From assembly GCA_040768665.1 (NCBI GenBank), contig JAXGMN010000057.1:1-64000 (forward strand): a stretch of DNA of 64,000 nucleotides. Direction: 5' to 3'. Below the pieces are notes generated by a model. The model did not search any database. It was given only the letters and a program-made list of their open reading frames with translations, and was not told the DNA's origin. The stretch comes from JABWBD01 sp040768665. GTDB taxonomy: Bacteria > Planctomycetota > Planctomycetia > Pirellulales > Thermoguttaceae. A program made the translations under genes and the position numbers. This document shows, piece after piece, positions 24,639 through 32,422 of the stretch (within the stretch, counting starts at the first letter, position 1; the number at the start of each line of letters is the position of its first letter).

Positions 24639-26216
24639 ATGAGCCTGGACCTCCGGATGCACACCCTTTGGCGGATGCTCTGCCGCAGTCTTGCGGCCGC
24701 GGCTTGCCTCGTTCTGCCCCTTCCTCCGGCCGCACCGGCTGGCGAAACCAGTGCAGCCTTCCAGGCGGCCCTCGAGTCGATCACGCCGACCGAACTTAGG
24801 TCGCACGTCGACTATCTGGCCGACGATCTCCGCGAGGGCCGGGAAGCCGGAACGCGGGGTGGGCGTGAGGCCGGAGACTATCTCGCTGCGGAGCTCGAGA
24901 CGCTCGGACTGCACGGCGCCGGCATCGAAGGGCGCTTCGACCAGCTTTTTGCGCCCAACTTCCGGAACATTCTGGCGTTGATGCCCGGCGGCGACCCCGA
25001 ACTCGGGCACGAATACGTCGTCCTCGGCGCCCACTACGACCACGTGGGACGCGGCACGACGAAGAACAGTAAAGGTCCCGTCGGCGAGATCCACAACGGG
25101 GCCGACGACAACGCCAGCGGCACGTCCGCCGTGCTGGAAGTCGCCGAGGCGCTGGCGATGCTTCCTCAGCGGCCTCGCCGCTCGATCCTCATTGCCTTCT
25201 GGGATGCCGAGGAAAAGGGAATGCTCGGATCGAAACACTGGACCGCGCATCCCACGGTGCCGCTGGACCGCGTCCGGTTGCTGGTCAACCTGGACATGGT
25301 CGGACGCCTCCGCAACGATCGAATGATCGTGATGGGCATCCGTACCGGCTACGGGCTGCGTCGGCTCTTGTCGCTGCAGAATGTCGCGTCCGATCTGCAA
25401 TTCGAGTTTCCGGCTGCGGTGCTCGCCATTTCCGATCACCACCCATTTTTCGCCCAAAGCATTCCCGCGGTCACGCTGAACACCGACATTCACGAGGACT
25501 ACCACCGACCCACCGACGATCCCAACCGGATCAATACCACCGGAATGCGTCGGATCACACAACTCGTCTTCCGTGTCATCTACGAGGCCGCCAACAACAA
25601 CGACGTTCCCGCCTTTCGCGAAGCCTCCCGCCAGGAAACCGATGACAAGCCGCCCCTGCTGTCCCCGAAGCCGGCGGTCCCCGTTCGTCTGGGAGCAACC
25701 TGGGCGGCCGATCAGCCTGCGGGGCGCGGCGTCGAGTTGAAAACGGTCGCCCACGAATCCCCGGCCCAGCGGGCAGGCATTCAACCGGGCGATCGGATCG
25801 TTGAGCTGGCAGGCCGGGAGATTTCCAGCGGCGACGCGCTGATCCAGACCGTCATGGCCGCCGAAGGATCCGTCAAGGCGCTCGTGGTTCCCGCCGGACA
25901 CGAAGAGCCGGTCGAATTGACAATCCAACTCGAGGGACAGCCTCTGAGGTTGGGGGTAACCTGGCGAGTGGACGACGCGGAACCCGGTGCGATCATTCTC
26001 ACATACGTCGTCCCCGGTTCGCCGGCGGAACGTGCCGGGCTGGAGGTCGACGACCGCGTCTACCAGGTGGCCGGCCGCGACCTGCTGGATGAAGCCGACT
26101 TCGCCGAGAAGATCGCCCGTCTGCCCGGTCCTTTGGAGATGCTCATTGAGCGCAGCGGCCGGATCCGCCGAGTCGTCGTTCCCTTGGCCTCGCCGGACAA
26201 TCGCCGCGCCGGCTAG
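24639..26216 (+). CDS. Exported M28-family zinc aminopeptidase with two PDZ domains
   Basis: After a signal peptide (LCRSLAAAACLVLPLPPAAPA) comes an M28 catalytic domain. The expected co-catalytic zinc ligands are visible: His in GAHYDHVG, Asp in NGADDNASG, the Glu pair in DAEEKGMLGS, Asp in NLDMVGRL and a late His in DIHEDYHRPTDD. Two PDZ-like domains follow (with SPAQRAGIQPGDRIVELAGR and SPAERAGLEVDDRVYQVAGR). The protein should act in the periplasm on peptides or protein tails presented by the PDZ units. The start is uncertain: ATGs at 24570, 24639 and 24657 are all possible and none has a strong ribosome site. MutY follows 53 bp downstream. Confidence 0.88.
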   Translation: MSLDLRMHTLWRMLCRSLAAAACLVLPLPPAAPAGETSAAFQAALESITPTELRSHVDYLADDLREGREAGTRGGREAGDYLAAELETLGLHGAGIEGRFDQLFAPNFRNILALMPGGDPELGHEYVVLGAHYDHVGRGTTKNSKGPVGEIHNGADDNASGTSAVLEVAEALAMLPQRPRRSILIAFWDAEEKGMLGSKHWTAHPTVPLDRVRLLVNLDMVGRLRNDRMIVMGIRTGYGLRRLLSLQNVASDLQFEFPAAVLAISDHHPFFAQSIPAVTLNTDIHEDYHRPTDDPNRINTTGMRRITQLVFRVIYEAANNNDVPAFREASRQETDDKPPLLSPKPAVPVRLGATWAADQPAGRGVELKTVAHESPAQRAGIQPGDRIVELAGREISSGDALIQTVMAAEGSVKALVVPAGHEEPVELTIQLEGQPLRLGVTWRVDDAEPGAIILTYVVPGSPAERAGLEVDDRVYQVAGRDLLDEADFAEKIARLPGPLEMLIERSGRIRRVVVPLASPDNRRAG

Positions 26217-26269
26217 CCGGTCGAACAACCGCCCGCACTCGTCCGAACCTGTCCGACTGCCCTCTTTCC

Positions 26270-27358
26270 ATGACTCCGCTACCCGACAACGTCTGGCTCC
26301 GGGATTTCCGCCGTCGGCTCCGAACCTGGTACTGCCGCCACGCCCGCGATCTGCCCTGGCGTCGCAATCGCGACCCCTATGCAATCTGGGTCAGCGAGAT
26401 TATGCTCCAGCAGACCCAGGTGGAGACGGTCAAACCGTACTTCGAGCGGTTTATCGCAGCCTTTCCGACCATCGGCCATTTAGCCCGAGCCGACGAGCAC
26501 GAAGTGTTGCGTCTTTGGGAAGGGCTGGGCTATTACCGCCGTGCACGGCAGTTGCACCGCGCAGCCCGGGAGATCGTCGCCCGGCACGGCGGCGAGTTCC
26601 CACGCCAGGCCCAAGCGGCGCGGCAGTTGCCCGGGATCGGTCGTTACACGGCGGGCGCGATTCTCTCCATCGCGTTCGACGCTCGCGAGCCGATCCTTGA
26701 GGCAAACACCATCCGCCTGTTCGCCAGACTGCTCGCCTATCCCGAGCAAACAGGCTCCCGGGAAGGCACTCGCCTGCTCTGGGCCTTGGCCGAGGCGGTT
26801 CTGCCGCGTCGCCACACGGGTACCTTCAATCAGGCCCTCATGGAGTTGGGCAGCGAAATCTGCACGCCTCGCGCGCCGCGCTGCGCCTCGTGTCCGGTGG
26901 CGTTGCTTTGCCGGGCGCGGGCCGAAGGGAAGCAGTCGGCAATCCCGTTGCCAAAGCCAAAGCCTGTCTTCGAATCGCGGCATGAGGTAGCCATCGTCGT
27001 GCGGCGGCGAGGCCGGGTGTTGCTCATGCGTTGCCGCGAGGGCGAGCGGTGGGCCGGACTCTGGGACTTTCCCCGCTTCGAGGTGCACTGCGAGGATCAA
27101 GCCGCGGTGGCCAACGAGATCAGCAAGAAAGTCGCCGCTCGAGCCGGAGTAACCGTCCGCCTGGGCGATCACCTCGCGACCATCAAGCATGGCGTCACCC
27201 GCTTCCGCATTACTCTGGACTGCTACGAAGCTCGCCACGTCTCGGGTCCCAACGGCGCCGCCGATCTGCCCGAGATCCGATGGCTCCGGCCCGCCGAACT
27301 CGCCGACTATCCGCTAAGCACGACAGGCAGGAAACTGAGCAAGATGCTCACCTGTTAA
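26270..27358 (+). CDS. mutY: A/G-specific adenine DNA glycosylase MutY
   Basis: The 362-residue protein has the full MutY plan: an HhH-GPD glycosylase domain (helix-hairpin-helix LPGIGRYTAGAI, 120-131), a [4Fe-4S] site with Cys198, 205, 208 and 214 (C-x6-C-x2-C-x5-C), and a C-terminal NUDIX-like domain (from about 235) that recognises 8-oxoG. It removes adenine mispaired with 8-oxoguanine. The proton-donating Glu is present in SEIMLQQTQV (E43), but the position of the catalytic Asp of E. coli MutY (ILDGNV) is Glu here (ILEANT, E144). The start at 26270 is close to the preceding peptidase, so the two may be co-transcribed. Confidence 0.95.
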   Translation: MTPLPDNVWLRDFRRRLRTWYCRHARDLPWRRNRDPYAIWVSEIMLQQTQVETVKPYFERFIAAFPTIGHLARADEHEVLRLWEGLGYYRRARQLHRAAREIVARHGGEFPRQAQAARQLPGIGRYTAGAILSIAFDAREPILEANTIRLFARLLAYPEQTGSREGTRLLWALAEAVLPRRHTGTFNQALMELGSEICTPRAPRCASCPVALLCRARAEGKQSAIPLPKPKPVFESRHEVAIVVRRRGRVLLMRCREGERWAGLWDFPRFEVHCEDQAAVANEISKKVAARAGVTVRLGDHLATIKHGVTRFRITLDCYEARHVSGPNGAADLPEIRWLRPAELADYPLSTTGRKLSKMLTC

Positions 27359-27384
27359 AGGCCCTTACAAAACTGCGGTTCGTA

Positions 27385-27455
27385 AGCAGCCCGGCTGCTT
27401 TCAATCGGGCCGCGGTAACTCGGGCATGGGAGCTGATGGTAGCAGCCGGGCTGCT
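27385..27455. repeat. 15-bp perfect inverted repeat between mutY and dehydratase gene
   Basis: AGCAGCCCGGCTGCT at 27385-27399 is exactly reverse-complementary to AGCAGCCGGGCTGCT at 27441-27455, with 41 nt between; each arm is also nearly self-palindromic. It lies between the convergent ends of mutY and the pterin dehydratase gene, so it may act as a bidirectional transcript-end hairpin although there is no T run. Confidence 0.7.
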
Positions 27456-27475
27456 GGCCTCTTCTCACCGGCTAG

Positions 27476-27829
27476 TCATTCCACCGGCAACTGATCAATC
27501 TTGGCGGCGACGATGAAGTCGTTCTCCGAAAGGCCGCCGATGGCATGGGTCCAGAGTTCGATCCGCGCGTTTCGGTAGCGTTCCAAATGCAGGTCGGGGT
27601 GGTGGCCTTCTTCTTCGGCGACTTCCGCGACGCGGTTGAAGAAATCCATCACCTTCTTGAAGTTCTTGAGCGTCCAGTCTTTTTGGATCCGCTGTCCATC
27701 GTCCGTCAGACGCCAACCTTCCAGCGTGCCCAACTGTTCCTGGGCCTGCTCCGGGGAGTATTTCTCGACGCCCCCTTCGCAGGGAACGCATTTCTTGCGA
27801 GTAAGTGCCGCAATCGTTTGCGGGCTCAT
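27476..27829 (-). CDS. 4a-hydroxytetrahydrobiopterin dehydratase (PCD/DCoH family)
   Basis: The 117-residue protein contains the pterin-4a-carbinolamine dehydratase signature EEEGHHPDLHL with the catalytic histidines and the later ELWTHAIGGLSENDF segment with another histidine. It recycles 4a-hydroxytetrahydropterin made by aromatic amino acid hydroxylases; no hydroxylase gene is in the window, so a role with another pterin enzyme is possible. The ATG at 27829 is preceded by GGAGGAAGG, a near-perfect ribosome site. Divergent slyX starts 152 bp away. Confidence 0.93.
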   Translation of the reverse strand: MSPQTIAALTRKKCVPCEGGVEKYSPEQAQEQLGTLEGWRLTDDGQRIQKDWTLKNFKKVMDFFNRVAEVAEEEGHHPDLHLERYRNARIELWTHAIGGLSENDFIVAAKIDQLPVE

Positions 27830-27980
27830 GGCCTTCCTCCTTATCAAGCTGAACGGGAACCTCGGGAATTCTTTCGAATCGGAGCGCGGCGGCAACCGGG
27901 CGACAAATGACGCGGCCGGGGGAGAAGGGGTCGCAGCGGGGCTTGCAGAGAAAAGCGGCGCCGGTTACCCTGGTGGCTGT

Positions 27981-28223
27981 ATGGACCGCTTCGAGCAAAC
28001 TGAATTGGCGCAATCGCTTATCGTCAGGCTTAACGACCTGGAGATGCTGTTCATGGACCTCCAGCGAACCGTCGAGAGCCTCGACGAAGTTGTGCGCCAG
28101 CAGCACCGCCGACTAGACACTCTGGAGCAGGCGGTGGTCAGGCTGGCAGGGCACATGGATCACACTGCCGACGAGCCCGACCAGGTTCGTGCAACGCTCG
28201 ACGAGCGGCCGCCGCATTATTGA
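27981..28223 (+). CDS. slyX: SlyX-family small coiled-coil protein
   Basis: The 80-residue protein shows the SlyX pattern: an N-terminal helix (IVRLNDLEMLFMDLQRTVESLDEVVRQQ in heptads) followed by a short segment and a C-terminal DERPPHY, the family ending (PPHY). A coiled coil of about 45 residues is expected. Its biochemical role is not established. The frame is open far upstream, but that is antisense to the dehydratase gene. Confidence 0.85.
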   Translation: MDRFEQTELAQSLIVRLNDLEMLFMDLQRTVESLDEVVRQQHRRLDTLEQAVVRLAGHMDHTADEPDQVRATLDERPPHY

Positions 28224-28276
28224 CAGTATCCGCTCACCATGGGGGTAGTTGCGGAGCGATAGCCCTCGGCGGTTGT

Positions 28277-28717
28277 TCAGTCTCTTGTACCGGCCAACTG
28301 TTGTTGCCGGACATGCTGACCGACCAACTGCGGCATCCAGAGAGCTTTGTCTACCAGTTCGACGAGTACGGTCGGGTCGAATGGTTTGCGGAGGTAGTAG
28401 GTCCCGCCGACGGCATGGCTGCGACGAATGATATCCGGGATTTGAGCACCCGAGAGAAACATTACCGGCATGTCCTTCAGGGCGGGGTCCTCCTTGATCT
28501 TCTCGCAAAGCTCCAGACCGCTCCTACCCGCCAGATTGATATCGGAGACGATCAGGTCGGGGGCATTCTCCTGCGTGAAAGCCATTGCTGCCTCGGGTGT
28601 CGAACAGCAGTGGCATACAAAGCCGGCGCTGGACAGAATCGTGGCGACCTCGCCCAAGACTTCCGGCTCGTCGTCCACTACGAGCACCAATGGCTGCTGT
28701 TGCTGAGTGAAACTCAT
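28277..28717 (-). CDS. Single-domain response regulator (CheY-like receiver)
   Basis: The 146-residue protein is a stand-alone receiver domain. The acidic pair is at D15-D16 (LVVDDEP), the phospho-acceptor at D59 (IVSDINLAG), the switch Ser at S89 (MFLSG) and the conserved Lys at K111 (YLRKPF). There is no output domain; the last 25 residues are a Gln-rich tail (PQLVGQHVRQQQLAG). It must signal by protein contact or phosphotransfer. No kinase is adjacent. The ATG at 28717 has AGGAAAG upstream; a TTG three bases earlier is not needed. Confidence 0.9.
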   Translation of the reverse strand: MSFTQQQQPLVLVVDDEPEVLGEVATILSSAGFVCHCCSTPEAAMAFTQENAPDLIVSDINLAGRSGLELCEKIKEDPALKDMPVMFLSGAQIPDIIRRSHAVGGTYYLRKPFDPTVLVELVDKALWMPQLVGQHVRQQQLAGTRD

Positions 28718-29061
28718 CAATCGTCTTTCCTCTCGAAGTTTCGTTTCCTGACCCGATTCAAACCCCGGGGAGCCGCCTCCGAAACACCCGCCCGTGGCGA
28801 CGCTAAGGAACTGCCTCGCCGAGCCGCGCGTCGCCGATTTGAATCAGGACCCATTTTTCCTGCCCTTGACACATGGAGGCCTGTGGTTTTCTTCGTCGAC
28901 CGCGGCCGAGAGATTGAGCAGGACTTGCCGATATCTCCTAAGCCGCAAACTCGGACTAAACAGAAGGAACAGGGCAGGTGCTTGACCGGAGCCGCCGGAA
29001 GCTTACAACAAAGGGTGTTCGAGTTCTATCACGCCACCCCCCCACGCGAGCAGGTGCAAGC
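28718..29061. other. Divergent intergenic region upstream of purH
   Basis: This 344-bp region lies between the receiver gene and purH, which diverge, so both promoters should be here. A TTGACA at 28866-28871 lacks a credible -10 box at the right distance. No riboswitch-like fold or repeat was recognised. Confidence 0.4.
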
Positions 29062-30630
29062 ATGGAGTCCCCTCCGATCCGACGTGCCCTCATCAGTGTC
29101 AGCGATAAGCTCGGCTTGGCCGGCTTTGCCAAAGGTTTGGTATCGGCGGGTGTCGAGGTGTTCAGCACCGGTGGTACCCGGCGGCACCTTGAAGCTGAGG
29201 GAATTCCGGTCCGCGATGTGTCCGAATATACCGGCTTTCCGGAGATGATGGACGGGCGGTTGAAGACGCTCCATCCCAAGGTACACGGCGGGATCCTTTG
29301 TCGGCACGACAACCCTGAGGACATGAACGCGCTCGCCGAGCATGGCATCGTCACGTTCGAGCTGGTGGTGGTGAACCTCTATCCTTTCGAGGCCACGATC
29401 GCGCGGGGAGGCGTCACCGAGGCCGAGGCCATCGAACAGATCGACATCGGCGGGCCGACCCTGGTGCGGGCTGCCGCAAAGAATTTCGCCTTCACAACCA
29501 TTGCCACCAGTCCCGGCCAGTACTCAGCCATTCTCGAACAAGTTGTCGCCAACGGCGCGACGAGTTTCGAATTTCGCCGCCAGCTCGCGGGCGACGCCTT
29601 CGCGCACACGGCCAAGTACGACCGGGCGATTGCCGCCTATTTTGCCGGCCTCACCACGGAGGACGAGTTCCCTCCCGCGATGTCGTTCGCCTTGAAGCGG
29701 AAAGCGGTCCTCCGTTACGGTGAGAACCCTCACCAGAAGGCCGCCCTCTACGCGAAAAAGGATGCGCCGGCAGCGAATCTCGTCTCCGCGATGCAACTTC
29801 ACGGCAAGGAGCTTTCCTACAACAATCTTCTGGATCTCGACAGCGCCCTGGCAATCGTCCGCGGGCTTGCCGTCCCGGCGGCATCGGTCATCAAGCACAA
29901 TAATCCTTGCGGAGCCGCGGCGGCTGACAGCCTGGCCGAGGCATTGAAGAAGGCCATGGCCGGCGATCCGCTCAGTGCATTCGGTTCCGTGCTCGGGCTG
30001 AACCGCGTGGTTGACGCGGCGACCGCCGGAGTGCTGACCGAGCCCGGACTTTTCGTCGAGGCGATCGTCGCCCCCGATTACAGCAACGAAGCGGTCGAGA
30101 TTCTCACCACGCGGCCAAAGTGGAAAGCGAACGTTCGCTTGATGAAAGTCGGCAACTTGGATCAGCCGCCCGAGCGGTGGCAGTTCCGCTGCATCGAAGG
30201 CGGAGTGTTGATGCAGGAGGCCGATGTCCAGCCCGACCGTGAGGAGACCTGGCAGGTCGTCACCGAAACGAGGCCGGCGGATGTGATGATGGACGACCTC
30301 CGGTTTGCCTGGGCCATTGTGCGTCACGTGAAGTCGAACGCGATTGCCATCTGTAAAGACCAGATGCTTCTCGGGGCCGGGGCCGGCCAGATGAGCCGTG
30401 TCGACTCGGTCGAAATCGCGATTAAGAAGGCGGGCGACCGCGTGCAGGGCTCGGTGCTCGCTTCCGACGCATTTTTCCCGTTTCCCGACTCGATCGAATT
30501 GGCTGCTTCAGCCGGCGTAAAGGCCATCATTCAGCCGGGCGGCTCCAAGAAGGACGGCGACGTGATCGCCGCGTGCAATCGGCTCGGACTGCCGATGGTC
30601 TTCACCGCGACGCGGCACTTTCGACACTAG
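29062..30630 (+). CDS. purH: Bifunctional AICAR transformylase/IMP cyclohydrolase PurH
   Basis: The 522-residue protein fits the family length. The N-terminal IMP cyclohydrolase part starts RRALISVSDKLGLAGFAKGL (MGS-like fold) and contains DGRLKTLHPKVHGG. The C-terminal AICAR formyltransferase part holds LRYGENPHQKAALY and the KHNNPCGAA motif with the catalytic Lys-His. It catalyses the last two steps of IMP synthesis. The frame begins earlier (28978), but the ATG at 29062 fits the family N-terminus. Confidence 0.97.
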   Translation: MESPPIRRALISVSDKLGLAGFAKGLVSAGVEVFSTGGTRRHLEAEGIPVRDVSEYTGFPEMMDGRLKTLHPKVHGGILCRHDNPEDMNALAEHGIVTFELVVVNLYPFEATIARGGVTEAEAIEQIDIGGPTLVRAAAKNFAFTTIATSPGQYSAILEQVVANGATSFEFRRQLAGDAFAHTAKYDRAIAAYFAGLTTEDEFPPAMSFALKRKAVLRYGENPHQKAALYAKKDAPAANLVSAMQLHGKELSYNNLLDLDSALAIVRGLAVPAASVIKHNNPCGAAAADSLAEALKKAMAGDPLSAFGSVLGLNRVVDAATAGVLTEPGLFVEAIVAPDYSNEAVEILTTRPKWKANVRLMKVGNLDQPPERWQFRCIEGGVLMQEADVQPDREETWQVVTETRPADVMMDDLRFAWAIVRHVKSNAIAICKDQMLLGAGAGQMSRVDSVEIAIKKAGDRVQGSVLASDAFFPFPDSIELAASAGVKAIIQPGGSKKDGDVIAACNRLGLPMVFTATRHFRH

Positions 30631-30754
30631 AGCGCGGCGGCACAAAACGGCCCAGCTCGGCTGCCGTCGCCGCGCGCCGGTCGGTCTTGCGAGGATGCGG
30701 TCCGTGGCAATCGAGCTGCCGGGTACGGAGAACCAAAGCACGACAGGTGGAGAC

Positions 30755-31540
30755 TTGAGCACAATTCTCGACAAGATTGTTGCGACCAAGCGCGAGGAGG
30801 TCGAACGGGCAAAGCAGGCCGTTCCCGAACAGCGGCTCCGCGATCAGCTCGCGTCGGCGCCGCCGGTTCGCGATTTTTTCGAGCGGATCGCAAGGCCCGG
30901 CCGGCTGCGACTGATCGCCGAGGTGAAGAAGGCGAGCCCCTCGAAGGGCGTGATTCGCGCGGATTTCGATCCGGTCGCCATCGCCCGGATCTACCAGGAG
31001 CACGGGGCGGACTGCATCAGCGTGCTCACGGATGAACCTTATTTCCAGGGCAGCTTGGAGTATTTGCGCCAGATTCGCCGTGCGGTCGACCTTCCGCTGC
31101 TGCGAAAAGACTTCGTGATCGACACCTACCAGGTGCTCCAGGCCCGCCTGGCCGGGGCCGACGCCGTGCTGCTGATTGCCGAGTGTCTCGACGACGTGGC
31201 ACTCCACCGCTTGCACGCCGCCATCGTTGAGCTGAACATGACGCCCCTGGTGGAGTTCTACGACCCCGCCAACCGCATGCGCGTGGTCCAATCCGGCGCG
31301 AAACTGATCGGCATCAACAACCGGGACCTTCACACGTTCGAGGTCGATCTGGGACACACCCTTCGCCTCCGGCAGCAGATTCCGCCCGATCGGCTGGTCG
31401 TGGGCGAGAGTGGCATTCGCACCCGCCAGGACGTGCTGCGGTTGGAGTCCGGGGGCGTCCATGCGATGCTGGTCGGAGAGACGCTGATGGCGAATTCCGA
31501 CATCGGGGCCGCGGTTGACGAATTACTTGGCTGCCGATGA
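30755..31540 (+). CDS. trpC: Indole-3-glycerol-phosphate synthase TrpC
   Basis: The 261-residue (beta/alpha)8 barrel carries the IGPS signatures: LIAEVKKASPSKG with catalytic lysine, VLTDEPYFQGS, LLRKDFVID with the second catalytic Lys, GINNRDL and VGESGIRT near the phosphate site. It forms indole-glycerol phosphate for tryptophan synthesis. A TTG at 30755, preceded by AGGTGGAG, gives an N-terminus (STILDKIVATKREEV) like other TrpC proteins; an ATG at 30695 would add 20 residues without family support. The stop overlaps an ATG of the next frame (ATGA at 31537-31540). Confidence 0.95.
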   Translation: MSTILDKIVATKREEVERAKQAVPEQRLRDQLASAPPVRDFFERIARPGRLRLIAEVKKASPSKGVIRADFDPVAIARIYQEHGADCISVLTDEPYFQGSLEYLRQIRRAVDLPLLRKDFVIDTYQVLQARLAGADAVLLIAECLDDVALHRLHAAIVELNMTPLVEFYDPANRMRVVQSGAKLIGINNRDLHTFEVDLGHTLRLRQQIPPDRLVVGESGIRTRQDVLRLESGGVHAMLVGETLMANSDIGAAVDELLGCR

Positions 31541-31566
31541 AAAGGCTCAATCGATCAGGAAGTGGA

Positions 31567-32400
31567 ATGATGAAACGTACACGGCGTAGATTCCTTCTGG
31601 CGAGCACGGCCGCATTCGGCGGATCGTGTCTGGGAGCGTACGTGCAAGCGGAACAGACCGGTCCGGCCGCGGAGATTCGATGCCTGGATTACGGCCGATC
31701 CTTCATCTGCGGAACGGCGGCATTCAACTCCGTGCGTTTCTGGGTCGAAAGCCGCACGACCATCTACGACCGCGAGGCCGGCACCTCGGCGGTCTACTAC
31801 CAGTGCGCCTCGTGCAAGAGCGAGAACACGTTCGGCGAAAAGGATCTCTTCTATGCCGACAACTACGACTTCCTTCCCATTCTCGGCGAAGGAAACTGGC
31901 TGATCTTCCGGCGCCCCGCGAAGCTCAGTCCGAACTATCGAACCGTCCGTCCGGTCGACCAGGTCTGGGGAGAGCCGCGACTGATCTTACACGACGCGCC
32001 GGAAATCACTTTGCTTGATACATTCGAGAAGATCCGTGATGCCACGGCTGCCGGGCTGCCGATCGTAACGCAGACGGAAGTACGCAACGACGAAACGGGG
32101 CTGCGCGCGATGATCGAGTACCCCGTGAAGACGATGAATATCAGTCTCGAGAAAAACATGTTCCAAGTCGACACGGGGCCGATCGCTCTGCCCGACCTGT
32201 CGAAACGATTCGACCCGCAGATTGAATGTTTAAGCTTGGCCTTTGTTGCCTTTAACGCTCCGCAGTTTGCCGACTTCGTCGTCGAGCAGCCGACCGCGGT
32301 TGTCGAGGACGGCGAAGAGAAGTGCAAGATCTACCATTTCTCCTCACCGTTCAGCATTCCGGCGAACAACACCCTGTTCGCGCTGGGCAGCGTGGAATAG
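31567..32400 (+). CDS. Tat-exported hypothetical protein
   Basis: The 277-residue protein starts with a Tat-type signal (KRTRRRFLLASTAAFGGSCLGA). The mature part contains paired cysteines (YQCASCKSEN) that could bind metal or form a disulfide, and aromatic-rich strands (VRFWVESRTTIYDREAG, LIFRRPAKLSPNYRTVRP). It does not match a family I can name. The preferred ATG follows AGGAAGTGG; an upstream ATG at 31537 overlaps the trpC stop and would allow coupling, but would push the Tat motif 10 residues inward. Confidence 0.7.
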   Translation: MMKRTRRRFLLASTAAFGGSCLGAYVQAEQTGPAAEIRCLDYGRSFICGTAAFNSVRFWVESRTTIYDREAGTSAVYYQCASCKSENTFGEKDLFYADNYDFLPILGEGNWLIFRRPAKLSPNYRTVRPVDQVWGEPRLILHDAPEITLLDTFEKIRDATAAGLPIVTQTEVRNDETGLRAMIEYPVKTMNISLEKNMFQVDTGPIALPDLSKRFDPQIECLSLAFVAFNAPQFADFVVEQPTAVVEDGEEKCKIYHFSSPFSIPANNTLFALGSVE

Positions 32401-32422
32401 GGCCCAGCCATCATCGCAGCTT

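Noticed and set aside
24351..26384. Long upstream extension of the TrpB2 reading frame on the minus strand
   Set aside because: It is antisense to the M28 peptidase and mutY genes, has no family match, and the good ribosome site is at 24350.
28866..28895. TTGACA as a -35 box before purH
   Set aside because: No acceptable -10 hexamer lies 16-18 nt downstream, and the start codon is nearly 200 bp away.
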